Origin: LMUY01 sp964244585 | GTDB lineage: Bacteria; Pseudomonadota; Alphaproteobacteria; Acetobacterales; Acetobacteraceae | NCBI GenBank assembly: GCA_964244585.1 | Contig: CAXTJM010000001.1 | Span: forward strand, 496,001-560,000 | Direction: 5' to 3' | DNA: 64,000 nucleotides | Part shown: piece by piece, positions 1 through 7,973 of the stretch | How positions within the stretch are numbered: position 1 is the stretch's first letter | Layout: each line of letters opens with the position of its first letter | Notes under the pieces: model-generated | What the model saw: the letters and a program-made list of their open reading frames with translations, nothing else | Database searches by the model: none | Told to the model about the DNA's origin: nothing | Made by a program: the position numbers and the translations under genes

Positions 1-348
1 ATCTGCTATGCCACCACCAACCGGCAGGCCGCCGTCAAGGCCGTGGCGCCGGACTGCGACCTTGTGATCGTGATCGGCAGCCCGAACTCCTCCAACTCCC
101 AGCGGCTGCGCGAAGTGGCGGAACGGGCGGGCGCTAAGCGGGCCGTGCTGGTGCCGCGCGCCCGCGACCTGGACTGGACCCTGATGGACGGCGTCGATAC
201 GCTGGGGTTGACCGCCGGGGCGTCCGCACCGGAGGCGCTGGTGCAGGAGATGATCACCCATCTGGCGGAGCGTTACACGCTCGGGATCGAGGAACGGCGG
301 GTGACCGAGGAAGACGTGATCTTCAAGCTGCCCGCCCCGCTGTCCTGA
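1..348 (+). CDS. ispH: IspH, 4-hydroxy-3-methylbut-2-enyl diphosphate reductase (3' part only)
   Basis: The reading frame is open from the first base and gives the last 115 residues of an IspH/LytB protein; the 5' part lies outside the window. IspH is the Fe-S enzyme of the last step of the non-mevalonate isoprenoid pathway, making IPP and DMAPP. Visible family signatures are ICYATTNRQ, in which the cysteine is an Fe-S ligand, and the SPNSSNSQRL substrate-binding stretch, followed by the usual C-terminal GASAPE and ERYTL-type segment. The thrB gene follows 40 bases downstream on the same strand. ispE at 14795-15703 belongs to the same pathway but is unlinked to this gene. Confidence 0.93.
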   Translation: MCYATTNRQAAVKAVAPDCDLVIVIGSPNSSNSQRLREVAERAGAKRAVLVPRARDLDWTLMDGVDTLGLTAGASAPEALVQEMITHLAERYTLGIEERRVTEEDVIFKLPAPLS

Positions 349-388
349 TGCCAGGCAAGCCCTTCGGGCGGGGGGTCGGCTAGACCGG

Positions 389-1348
389 ATGGCCGTCTAC
401 ACCGAGGTCGCCGACGAGGCGCTGGCGAGCTACGTCGCCGAATACGAGCTGGGCACCGTGGTCGCGTTCCGCGGCATCGCCGAAGGGGTGGAGAACAGCA
501 ATTTCTCGCTGCGCACCAGCGTCGGCGACTTCATCCTCACGCTATACGAGAAACGCGTCGATCCGGCCGAATTGCCATGGTTCCTGGGCCTGATGGAGCA
601 TCTGGCCGGCCGTGGCATCACCTGTCCGCAACCGGTGCGCGCGCGCGACGGCGAGTCGCTGCGGCGCCTGGCAGGCCGTCCCGCCTGCATCACCACCTTT
701 CTGCCCGGCGTGTGGCCGCGGCGCGTGCGGCCGATGCACTGCGCCCCGCTGGGTGATGCGGTGGCGGCGCTGCACCTGGCCGGCCAGGGCTACGCGGCGG
801 AACGGCCGAACGCGCTGGGTCCCGCAGGGTGGCGGCCGTTGCTGGAACGATGCCGGCCCCGCGCGGACGAGGTCCAGCCGGGCCTGGCCGAGCAATTGAC
901 GACGGCGCTGGACCGTATCCTCGCCGGCTGGCCGACGGGCTTGCCCCGCGGTCACATCCACGCCGACCTGTTTCCGGACAACGTGTTCTTCCTGGAGGGC
1001 CAGCTGTCCGGATTGATCGATTTCTACTTCGCAGCGAGCGATGTGCTGGCCTACGACCTGGCCGTGTGCCTCAATGCCTGGTGCTTCGAGCCGGACATGC
1101 AGTTCAACGTCACCAAGGCCCGTGCGATGCTGCGGGCCTATGCGGCACGCCGGCCGTTGAACGCGGCCGAGCGCGCCGCCCTGCCCGTGCTGTGCCAGGG
1201 CGCAGCGATCCGGTTCCTGCTGACCAGGCTGTACGATTGGCTGAATACCCCGCCCGGCGCAATGGTGACACGCAAGGACCCGCTGGACTACCTGGGCCGG
1301 CTGCGCTTTCACCTCGGGGCGACGGATGAGCATGCCTACGGACTCTGA
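389..1348 (+). CDS. thrB: Homoserine kinase, ThrB type II (APH-like fold)
   Basis: This 319-residue protein is a homoserine kinase of the aminoglycoside-phosphotransferase-like class used by many alphaproteobacteria, and not the GHMP-type enzyme of E. coli. It phosphorylates homoserine in threonine biosynthesis. The N-terminus EVADEALASYVAEYELG and the GIAEGVENSNFSL segment are typical. The catalytic Brenner motif HADLFPDN lies near residue 190 and the metal-binding IDFYFA near residue 209. The length is normal for the family. The gene sits between ispH and rnhA and overlaps the start of rnhA by 23 bases, so the three are probably co-transcribed. Confidence 0.95.
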   Translation: MAVYTEVADEALASYVAEYELGTVVAFRGIAEGVENSNFSLRTSVGDFILTLYEKRVDPAELPWFLGLMEHLAGRGITCPQPVRARDGESLRRLAGRPACITTFLPGVWPRRVRPMHCAPLGDAVAALHLAGQGYAAERPNALGPAGWRPLLERCRPRADEVQPGLAEQLTTALDRILAGWPTGLPRGHIHADLFPDNVFFLEGQLSGLIDFYFAASDVLAYDLAVCLNAWCFEPDMQFNVTKARAMLRAYAARRPLNAAERAALPVLCQGAAIRFLLTRLYDWLNTPPGAMVTRKDPLDYLGRLRFHLGATDEHAYGL

Positions 1349-1784
1349 CCCGCCTGCCGCGGTGGAGATCTGGACCGATGGCGGCTGCAAGCCCAACCCC
1401 GGCCCGGGCGGCTGGGCCGCGATCCTGCGCTTCCGCGAGGCCGAGCGGGAATTGACCGGCGCCGATCCGGTGACGACCAATAACCGCATGGAGCTGACCG
1501 CCGCCGCCGCCGCGCTGGAAACGCTGACGCGACCGTGCCAGGTGGTGCTGCACACCGACAGCGAATACGTGCGCAACGGCATCACCCGCTGGCACACCGG
1601 GTGGGTACGGAAGAACTGGCGCACCGCAGCCGGCGATCCGGTGGCGAACATGGATCTGTGGCAACGCCTGCTCAGCGCTGCCCAGCCCCATACCGTCGAG
1701 TGGAAATGGGTGCGCGGCCACGCCGGCGACGTCATGAACGAGCGGGCCGACGTGCTGGCGACCAGGGCGCGGCAGGCGGGGTGA
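1326..1784 (+). CDS. rnhA: Ribonuclease HI
   Basis: RNase HI cleaves the RNA strand of RNA-DNA hybrids. The 152-residue length is standard. All four acidic catalytic positions are visible: TDGGCKPNPGPGGW near residue 15, NNRMELTA with the glutamate near 57, HTDSEYV with the aspartate near 77, and ERADVLA near the C-terminus. The start at 1326 lies inside the end of thrB; a second in-frame ATG two codons later (1332) is an alternative. The overlap suggests translational coupling with thrB. Confidence 0.95.
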   Translation: MSMPTDSDPPAAVEIWTDGGCKPNPGPGGWAAILRFREAERELTGADPVTTNNRMELTAAAAALETLTRPCQVVLHTDSEYVRNGITRWHTGWVRKNWRTAAGDPVANMDLWQRLLSAAQPHTVEWKWVRGHAGDVMNERADVLATRARQAG

Positions 1785-1920
1785 GTCCCAGCGCATCACG
1801 CCCGATGCGGCTGGAAATCAGGCGTTGAGCCATCCCGATCCCTGCGCTACGTCGGTCAGACAAGAAGTCGACGGGTAGGAGCGCGGCAAGAGGACGCCAC
1901 CGTTTGACGGAGCCCTGCGC

Positions 1921-3552
1921 ATGACCACGTCCAGACGAGATTTCCTCCGCAATGCCGCCGGTGCCGTGCCGCTTGCCCTGGCGCCGACCGGACTTGGATG
2001 GGACCTGGCCATGGCCCAGGCGCCCGGTGGCGTGTTGCGGGTCGGCATGACGGCATCGGCCGTGCCGTTGTCCAATGGCTGTCCGGACCAGGGGGCCGAG
2101 GGCCAGCGCTTCATGGGCATCACGCTCTATGACCAATTGGTCGCCTGGGACCTCTCGCACGCCGACCGGGCCTCGGGGCTGATCCCGTGCCTGGCCACCC
2201 AGTGGACCTCCGACCCGGCCAACCCCAAGCGTTGGACGTTCACCCTGCGGGACGGCGTCAAGTTCCACGACGGCAAGACCCTGACCGCGGACGACGTGGC
2301 GTTCTCCTTCGATCGCGCCTTCCGCAAGGATGCCGCCTGGTACGATGCGCGCGCTGCCGCCCAGGTGGGATTGCGCATTCCCACCCTGGCAGATTGGGGC
2401 GCACAAGGCGACCAGACCTTCTGGCTGGAAACCAGCATCGTCGACAGCACCATCCCGTTCGGCGTCACCTGGGTCGGCATCACGCACAAGGCGGCGTGGG
2501 AGGCCGCCGGGCGGGACTGGAACGCCTTCCTCGACAAGGCGGTCGGCACCGGCCCCTGGAAGCTCGACAGCTTCAAGCTGCGGGAGCGTGCGGTGCTGGC
2601 GCGGTTCGATGGCTACTGGAACAAGGACCGGGTGCCGAAATGCGCCCAACTCGTGCTGCTGCCGACGCCGGAGGCCAACACGCGCGTGGCGGCCCTCCGC
2701 TCAGGTCAAGTGGATTTCGTCGAGGCGCCGCCGCCGGATGCGATCGATAGCCTGAAGGCCGCCGGCTTCCAGATCTACAGCAATCCCTATCCGCATAACT
2801 GGACCTGGCATTTCTCGCGGCTGGACAATTCACCCTGGCAGGACGTCCGGGTGCGCAAGGCAGCCAATCTCGGCATCGACCGCGCCGGGCTGAAGGAATT
2901 GCTGGGCGGCATGATGCTGGAGGGCACCGGGCTGGTGCCGACGGGCAACCCGTGGCTGGGCACACCGTCCTTCAAGCTGGTGCACGACCCGGATGCCGCC
3001 CGCAAGCTGATGGCCGAGGCGGGCTACGGCCCCGGCAAGCCGCTGCGCACGAAAATCGGCATCTCGACCTCCGGCTCCGGCCAGATGCAGCCGCTGTCGA
3101 TGAACGAGTTCCTGCAGCAGAACCTCAAGGAGATCGGCTTCGAAGTCGATTTCGAGGTGTTGGAGTGGAACGCGCTGATCGACGTGTGGCACGCCGGCGC
3201 CAAGTCGCCCGCGGCGCGCGGCTGCACCGCGATCAACTTTTCTTACGCGGCGTTCGACCCCTACAACGCCTTCATCCGGCTGCTGAAGTCGAACCTCGTC
3301 GCGCCGAGCGGGGTCAACTGGGGCTATTTCAACGATCCCTGGTTCGACGCCCGCTTTGACGAAGTCTACCAGACCTTCGATCCAGCCAAGCAGGACGCGC
3401 TGTTGCGCACCATCCACGAGCGCATCGTGGACGAGGCGCTGTTCCTGTTCGCAGCCCACGACCTCAATCCACGCGGGCTCGCGCCGAAGCTCAAGGGGTT
3501 CGTGCAAGCCCAGTCCTGGTTCCAGGACCTGACGCCGATCCGTATCGCCTAG
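1921..3552 (+). CDS. ABC transporter substrate-binding protein, family 5 (peptide/opine type), Tat-exported
   Basis: This is a 543-residue periplasmic binding protein of the DppA/OppA-like family 5. The N-terminus TSRRDFLRNAAG is a clear twin-arginine signal, followed by a cleavable segment ending near AMAQA. The family stretches RWTFTLRDGVKFHDG and DDVAFSFDRA and the C-terminal FNDPWFDARFDE region are present. No permease or ATPase genes adjoin it, so it is an orphan binding protein, unless it works with a transporter elsewhere such as the one at 40916-44840. It converges on the amidase gene: both stop codons lie in one CTAG at 3549-3552. The ligand is not predictable from sequence. Confidence 0.9.
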   Translation: MTTSRRDFLRNAAGAVPLALAPTGLGWDLAMAQAPGGVLRVGMTASAVPLSNGCPDQGAEGQRFMGITLYDQLVAWDLSHADRASGLIPCLATQWTSDPANPKRWTFTLRDGVKFHDGKTLTADDVAFSFDRAFRKDAAWYDARAAAQVGLRIPTLADWGAQGDQTFWLETSIVDSTIPFGVTWVGITHKAAWEAAGRDWNAFLDKAVGTGPWKLDSFKLRERAVLARFDGYWNKDRVPKCAQLVLLPTPEANTRVAALRSGQVDFVEAPPPDAIDSLKAAGFQIYSNPYPHNWTWHFSRLDNSPWQDVRVRKAANLGIDRAGLKELLGGMMLEGTGLVPTGNPWLGTPSFKLVHDPDAARKLMAEAGYGPGKPLRTKIGISTSGSGQMQPLSMNEFLQQNLKEIGFEVDFEVLEWNALIDVWHAGAKSPAARGCTAINFSYAAFDPYNAFIRLLKSNLVAPSGVNWGYFNDPWFDARFDEVYQTFDPAKQDALLRTIHERIVDEALFLFAAHDLNPRGLAPKLKGFVQAQSWFQDLTPIRIA

Positions 3553-4949
3553 CTGTCGGCCCAGCCTGGCGGGATGCCCGCCGGGCCGTCCCAGCCGGTG
3601 TGGCGTTCGATGGCGCGGCCGATGCGGAACACCGTGGCCTCGTCGAACGGACGGCCGACGATCTGCAACGACAAGGGCAAGCCTAACTCGCCGGTGCCGG
3701 TGGGCACGCTCATGGCCGGGTGGCCGGTGACGTTGAAGGGAATGGTCTGCATCGGCGCGACCGCGGACCGGTTCGGGTCCGGCACGGCGTCGAAGGCCGG
3801 TGCCACCGCCAGGGCCGATGCGGTGAGCAGGGCATCATAGCGGCCGAGCACGCCGTTGAGGGCGTCCGTCAGCTCCCGCCGGGCGCGAAAGGCCTGTACC
3901 AAGTCGGCTGCGGTGAGGGTGGCGCCGAGCAGGAGGCGCTGCTGGGTGATCGCGCCGTAATCAGCGAGCCGGCTGCGCAAATCCGCTTCATGGACTGCGA
4001 ACGCCTCGGCCGACAGGATCACCCGGCCGCAGGCGGCATAGAGCGCGTAATCCGGCAGACTCACATCCTCGACCACCGCGCCGGCCGCGCGCAACCCATC
4101 GCAGGTACGATCGAAGGCGGCAAGCATGTCCGGCGTCGTAGCGAGGGCGGCGGCGAAGAACGCGCGCGGCACGCCGAGCCGCAGGCCGGCCACCCCGGCC
4201 TCCAACCCGGCGAGGTAATCGCCGACAGGCTCGTCCGCACTCGCCGGGTCCAACGGATCATGCCCGGCGATGACCTGCAACGTGATCGCCGCATCCGCCA
4301 CGCTGCGGGTAAGCGGGCCGGCATGGTCCAGCGTGTAGGAGAGCGGAAACACGCCCCGCCGACTGACCCGGCCATAGGTCGCCTTCATCCCCACCGTGCC
4401 GCAATAGGCCGCCGGGCCGCGGATCGAACCACCGGTGTCCGACCCCATCGCCATGCGGACCAGGCCGGCCGCCACCGCAGCGCCGGAGCCGGATGACGAC
4501 CCGCCCGTGATGTGCGCCGGGTTCCACGGGTTGCGGGCCGGCGGGAACGGCAGGTCGAAGGACGGGCCGCCGATGGCGAACTCGTGCGTCGCCAGCTTGC
4601 CGACCAGCACCGCTCCGCCCGCCGCGAGCTTCTCCGCCACCACCGAGTCCGCGGCCGGGACATTGTCGAGCAACAGCTTCGAATGGCAGGTCGTGCGGAT
4701 GCCGGCCGTGTCGTAGATGTCCTTCAGCGCGTAGGGTATGCCTTGCAGCGGCCCGGCATCCTGGCCGGCCGCGAACGCCGCATCCGCCCGCCGTGCCTCG
4801 GCCATGGCGCGATCCGGCGTCACCAAGACGAAGCTGTGCAACGCCGCATCCTGCGCGGCCACCTGGTCCAGGGCGGCACGGGCCAGCACCACCGCGGTGG
4901 TCTCCCCGGCGCGAAGCCGGCGACCGAGTTCGGCGATCGATTCGCTCAT
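3549..4949 (-). CDS. Amidase signature enzyme
   Basis: A 466-residue amidase-signature hydrolase with the complete Ser-Ser-Lys machinery: the lysine in ALKDIYD near residue 79, the glycine/serine-rich GGSSSGSGAAVAAG near 155, and GSDTGGSIRGPAAYCG just after it carrying the nucleophilic serine. The chosen start reads MSESIAELGRRL. A longer in-frame extension upstream would run through the small gene at 4951-5154 and has no conserved sequence. The start lies one base after the stop of that small GatC/AtzG-like gene, which argues for a two-subunit amidase. The substrate is unknown. It is not a canonical GatA, since gatB is absent. Confidence 0.9.
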   Translation of the reverse strand: MSESIAELGRRLRAGETTAVVLARAALDQVAAQDAALHSFVLVTPDRAMAEARRADAAFAAGQDAGPLQGIPYALKDIYDTAGIRTTCHSKLLLDNVPAADSVVAEKLAAGGAVLVGKLATHEFAIGGPSFDLPFPPARNPWNPAHITGGSSSGSGAAVAAGLVRMAMGSDTGGSIRGPAAYCGTVGMKATYGRVSRRGVFPLSYTLDHAGPLTRSVADAAITLQVIAGHDPLDPASADEPVGDYLAGLEAGVAGLRLGVPRAFFAAALATTPDMLAAFDRTCDGLRAAGAVVEDVSLPDYALYAACGRVILSAEAFAVHEADLRSRLADYGAITQQRLLLGATLTAADLVQAFRARRELTDALNGVLGRYDALLTASALAVAPAFDAVPDPNRSAVAPMQTIPFNVTGHPAMSVPTGTGELGLPLSLQIVGRPFDEATVFRIGRAIERHTGWDGPAGIPPGWADS

Positions 4950-4950
4950 C

Positions 4951-5154
4951 TCAGCCGGCCTTGATCGGCTGCAGGCGGAAGACATTGGATGGTTCGGCCG
5001 CGGCCGTGCGGGAACTCCGCAGCAGCTCCACCTGGTCCCGCAACTCGGCATAGGCGGGCAGAAGCTGCTGCCGGCGTTCGGACGACAGGGTGAGACCGGC
5101 CCGGCTCATGAAGACGTCGAACTCGGCAGCCAGGCTTTCCGCAGACCGGGACAT
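4951..5154 (-). CDS. Small GatC/AtzG-like protein, putative amidase partner subunit
   Basis: A 67-residue protein starting MSRSAESLAAEFDVF. It has two predicted amphipathic helices (GLTLSSERRQQLLPAYAEL and the following stretch) and a C-terminal PSNVFRLQP tail. The size, two-helix layout and tail resemble AtzG-type (DUF4089) subunits that wrap around AtzE-like amidases in the manner of GatC. Its stop is one base from the start of the amidase at 4949, strongly suggesting coupled translation and a complex. The assignment rests on shape and context rather than strong motifs. It could simply be an uncharacterised small protein. Confidence 0.6.
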   Translation of the reverse strand: MSRSAESLAAEFDVFMSRAGLTLSSERRQQLLPAYAELRDQVELLRSSRTAAAEPSNVFRLQPIKAG

Positions 5155-5242
5155 GCTGCCCTCCACATTGCGACTACCGGACCTTACGGATGGTGGCTGC
5201 ATTTGCGAAGGGCAGTCCCAACGCCCGCGACGCGGCGAAAGC

Positions 5243-6100
5243 TCAGGCGAAGGGCATGCCCGTCTCGATCGGCAGCTCCGGATCACGGCTCCACTCGTTC
5301 CATGAGCCGAAATACATCCGCACGTCCTTGATGCCGGCCTCGTGCAGTGCGACCAGGGAGTTGGAGGCACGGGCGCCCTTGAAGCAGTAGAGGTACACCG
5401 GCGTCTCCGGCTTCACCCCGACCGTATGAAGCTCCGCCAGCAGCTCGTCCTTGGTCTTGAACATCGGGCCGGCGCCGGTGGGCTTCATCAGGCGATACCA
5501 TTCAAGCCATTTCGCGCCGGGAATGCGGCCCTTGCGCGGTGCGAAATCCGGACCGTAGGGAGAGGATGAGGTGCCGATCCACTCGTCCACATCGCGCACG
5601 TCCAACTTGATGATGGACTCGTCGCCCAACGCCTTCAGCATGTCATCCTTGTCGAGCATCATGTGCTCGCCATCCGATGATACCGGGAACGTCTTGGCGG
5701 CCGGGGACGGCACGTCCGCGGTGACGGGCATGCCGGCCGCCTGCCATGCCGCGAGGCCGCCGTGCAGGATATGTGCCTTCTTGTAGCCGAGGAAGGTCAG
5801 CAGGTAATAGCCGCGGCAGGACATGCCGAAGCCGGAGTTCATCGAGCCTTCGTAGAACACCACCGTCTCGTCGCCACCGATCCCGGCCGCGCCGAAGGCG
5901 GCGGTGAACTTGCCCTTCAGCTCCGCCATGCCCTCCTTGGTCGACATCGCCAGGTAGGTGAAGATGTCGAACATGTTGATCGCGCCGGCAATGTGCCCGG
6001 CGGCATAGTTATCCGGCGACCGCGTGTCGATCAGCACGGTGCCGCCGGCGGCGATCATGTCGGAGAGTTCGGCGGGAGAAACCAGTATCTTGTCGGGCAC
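5243..6100 (-). CDS. Thiosulfate/3-mercaptopyruvate sulfurtransferase (two-domain rhodanese)
   Basis: A 285-residue tandem rhodanese. The N-terminal inactive-type domain has LIDTRSPDNYAAGHIAGAIN. The C-terminal domain has KLDVRDVDEWIG, GRIPGAKWLEW and the active-site loop CFKGARAS, with the catalytic cysteine near residue 239. Such enzymes move sulfane sulfur from thiosulfate or mercaptopyruvate to thiol or cyanide acceptors. No signal peptide is visible, so it is probably cytoplasmic. It lies 26 bases after the acyl-CoA-dehydrogenase-like gene and 88 bases before the GatC-like gene, so it belongs to the group headed by OsmC. Confidence 0.88.
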   Translation of the reverse strand: MPDKILVSPAELSDMIAAGGTVLIDTRSPDNYAAGHIAGAINMFDIFTYLAMSTKEGMAELKGKFTAAFGAAGIGGDETVVFYEGSMNSGFGMSCRGYYLLTFLGYKKAHILHGGLAAWQAAGMPVTADVPSPAAKTFPVSSDGEHMMLDKDDMLKALGDESIIKLDVRDVDEWIGTSSSPYGPDFAPRKGRIPGAKWLEWYRLMKPTGAGPMFKTKDELLAELHTVGVKPETPVYLYCFKGARASNSLVALHEAGIKDVRMYFGSWNEWSRDPELPIETGMPFA

Positions 6101-6126
6101 GGATCGGACTCCTGTTCGGGTTGGGG

Positions 6127-7239
6127 TCAGTTCGCCGCCATCCGGCTCAATTCCTGAGTGAGGTGGCGGCTCGACGGGGTGATCATCGCGACGAAATAGC
6201 CTTCGCGCAGCCGGCGCTGCACGGCGGCGCCTGCGATGAAGGCGCGGGCGCCGGTATGCAGCATGGCGGCCTGGGTGGCCTCCAGGGTCAGCTCGCCCGT
6301 GCGGAGGCGGGCTTGCAGGACGTGGCGCACGTAGTCGGCCGAGCCGTCGCGCGGGGTTTGCGCCAGCTGCATGACGGTCGCCCGCAAATCCTCCAGCGCC
6401 GCCTCGAAATACGGCGGACGCTGCGGCAGGAAGCGGTTGGTGGCGTGCTGGGTGGCATCCGCCTGCACCATCGCGTCGATGCTGGCGCGGATCACCCCCA
6501 GGCCCATCCCGGTTTGCAGCAGCACGAAGCCCGGGCGGATGCGCCCCACCATGTCACCGAGCGGGTCGGCCAGCATGAACTCGTCGGCGATGAAGGCGCG
6601 GCGGAAGCGGACGGAATAGGTCCCGGTGCCTTCGAGGGTGGAGAACCGCACGTTCTGGCGGATCTCCACGCCGGGCTGGCCGCATTGGACCATGGCCATC
6701 ATGCGATGCGATGCGTCCTCCGCGTCCTCGAAGATCGTGCCGAACCAATGCCCGTCGCCGAGGTTGCTCACCCAGGGCAGCACGCCGGTCACGACGTAGC
6801 CACCCGCCGCACGGGTCGCCCGCAGGGCAAATCCCTCGATGCCGGACAGCGCCTTGATCGGATTGGACAGGCCGGTGCCGCCCAGCAGGGTGCCGTCGGC
6901 GATGCCGGGTTGCAGACGCCCCCGCAGCGCCGCGTTATCGGTGTTCTCCAGGTACCAGCCGCAGGCATCCTGGCACCAGGTGCAGAAGGCCGTCGACATG
7001 CAGAGCGCGCCGATATCGGCCATGGCGGCGATGGCCGCCCCCAGGTCACGCGGCCCGGACAGGGCAAGGTGGCGGCTGAACGCCCCCGCCTCGCCCATCC
7101 GCCGCATGGTGTCGGCGGGATACAGGCCCTCGTCGATCCGGGCCACCAGGGGCGCCAGCTCCGCCGCCAAAACGCCGGAGAAATCCGGACCGGCAGCAAC
7201 CGGATGGACCGGCCGGGCGGCATCGAGCGATTGGCTCAT
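6127..7239 (-). CDS. Acyl-CoA-dehydrogenase-like flavoprotein of unknown substrate
   Basis: This 370-residue protein has the acyl-CoA dehydrogenase fold pattern. An N-terminal helical half contains FCTWCQDACGWYLE near residues 85-98. A middle beta domain contains GGTGLSNP and GVLPWVSNLGDGHWFG. A C-terminal helical bundle contains RIRPGFVLLQTGMGLG. I could not find the catalytic glutamate in either usual place: the isovaleryl type YER position or the C-terminal YEG position, where ITPSSRHL occurs instead. It may therefore be a flavin-dependent monooxygenase or oxidase, as in DszC/SfnC-type relatives, rather than a true dehydrogenase. It sits between OsmC (24-base gap) and the rhodanese (26-base gap). 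Confidence 0.8.
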   Translation of the reverse strand: MSQSLDAARPVHPVAAGPDFSGVLAAELAPLVARIDEGLYPADTMRRMGEAGAFSRHLALSGPRDLGAAIAAMADIGALCMSTAFCTWCQDACGWYLENTDNAALRGRLQPGIADGTLLGGTGLSNPIKALSGIEGFALRATRAAGGYVVTGVLPWVSNLGDGHWFGTIFEDAEDASHRMMAMVQCGQPGVEIRQNVRFSTLEGTGTYSVRFRRAFIADEFMLADPLGDMVGRIRPGFVLLQTGMGLGVIRASIDAMVQADATQHATNRFLPQRPPYFEAALEDLRATVMQLAQTPRDGSADYVRHVLQARLRTGELTLEATQAAMLHTGARAFIAGAAVQRRLREGYFVAMITPSSRHLTQELSRMAAN

Positions 7240-7263
7240 GCGGGCGCTCCCTGGTGGGTCAGC

Positions 7264-7824
7264 TCAGACCATCTCGCAATCGACCGGGACGGGCTTGGAG
7301 AAGGTGTTGGCCACGGGCGACCAGGTCCGGGCGTGGGCGACCAAGGCATCCAGGTCCGCCTGCGGCGCCTCCGCATCGAGGTGAACCTTCACCCGCACCG
7401 CGTCGAAGCCGACCGGCTTGGGGCTGGTATCGCCCGTGCCCCAGACGGCTGTGATGTTGATGTCGGCCTCCAGCTCCAATTCCAGCGAGCGGATGGTGAT
7501 GCCGCGGGCAACCGCGTTGGCGTGGATGCCGACCGCGAGGCAGGAGCCGAGGGCGGCGAGTGAGGCCTCCGACGGGTTCGGCGCGGTATCGTCACCCAGC
7601 AGGCCAGGCGGCTCGTCGACGATGTAGGGCGGCAGGTCGCGGATCATGTTCAAGTGGCGGAAGCGGCCTTCCGCGATGGTCTTGCACTTCAGCGTCTTGA
7701 TGGCTTGCGGGTTGGCGCGGCCTTTGGCGATCAACTCGTCCAGCCCACCCTTGTCGATCGGGGCCAGGCAGCCTGTCATTGCGCCGGGACCGGCTTCGGC
7801 GGGCTTGAGGGTGGTGGCGCTCAT
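7264..7824 (-). CDS. OsmC/Ohr-family protein
   Basis: A 186-residue OsmC-family protein, the first gene of the minus-strand group and divergent from tetR. The peroxidatic-type cysteine lies in LGSCLAVGIHANA near residue 88, followed by the long helix and the LELELEADI strand. At the second position, where Ohr/OsmC peroxidases have a cysteine before Pro-Val, the sequence reads ARTWSPVANTF, so the resolving cysteine is a serine. Classical two-cysteine peroxidase chemistry is therefore doubtful. The start ATG at 7824 follows an AAGGA ribosome-binding site. Expression is probably governed by the TetR protein encoded opposite. Confidence 0.87.
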   Translation of the reverse strand: MSATTLKPAEAGPGAMTGCLAPIDKGGLDELIAKGRANPQAIKTLKCKTIAEGRFRHLNMIRDLPPYIVDEPPGLLGDDTAPNPSEASLAALGSCLAVGIHANAVARGITIRSLELELEADINITAVWGTGDTSPKPVGFDAVRVKVHLDAEAPQADLDALVAHARTWSPVANTFSKPVPVDCEMV

Positions 7825-7876
7825 CGGCGATGTCCTTCTTGCTTGCGTGGCGCGGCGGCGGCCGCGCGCCGCTTCC

Positions 7877-7906
7877 TTGCACCAAACAGACAGGTCTGTC
7901 TAACAT
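7877..7906 (+). promoter_or_regulatory. TetR operator palindrome within a candidate tetR promoter
   Basis: The 14-base sequence AGACAGGTCTGTCT at 7888-7901 has two perfect 6-base arms around a GT centre. It lies between the divergent OsmC (start 7824) and TetR (start 7974) genes. On the plus strand it fills the spacer of a weak candidate promoter: TTGCAC at 7877-7882, an 18-base spacer, and TAACAT at 7901-7906. The AGAC/GTCT arm type is familiar for TetR-family repressors such as NemR. The palindrome is plain to see; the promoter boxes are tentative. Confidence 0.6.
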
Positions 7907-7973
7907 TGCCCAGCAATCACCGTGCCAAAGTCCACGGCTTGCAGAGATCGCCGCTGGCTGCGAGACTCAGCGT

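Noticed and set aside
1792..1809. CGCATC/GATGCG hairpin after rnhA as a terminator
   Set aside because: Only six pairs, no T-run, and a random match of this size is likely in GC-rich DNA.
3549..5154. Assignment of the amidase and small gene as GatA/GatC of the tRNA amidotransferase
   Set aside because: gatB is absent, and the small protein lacks clear GatC motifs, so a catabolic amidase is more likely.
6121..7563. 480-codon plus-strand frame opposite the flavoprotein and OsmC genes
   Set aside because: It spans two real genes and their junction on the other strand and has no recognisable domain.
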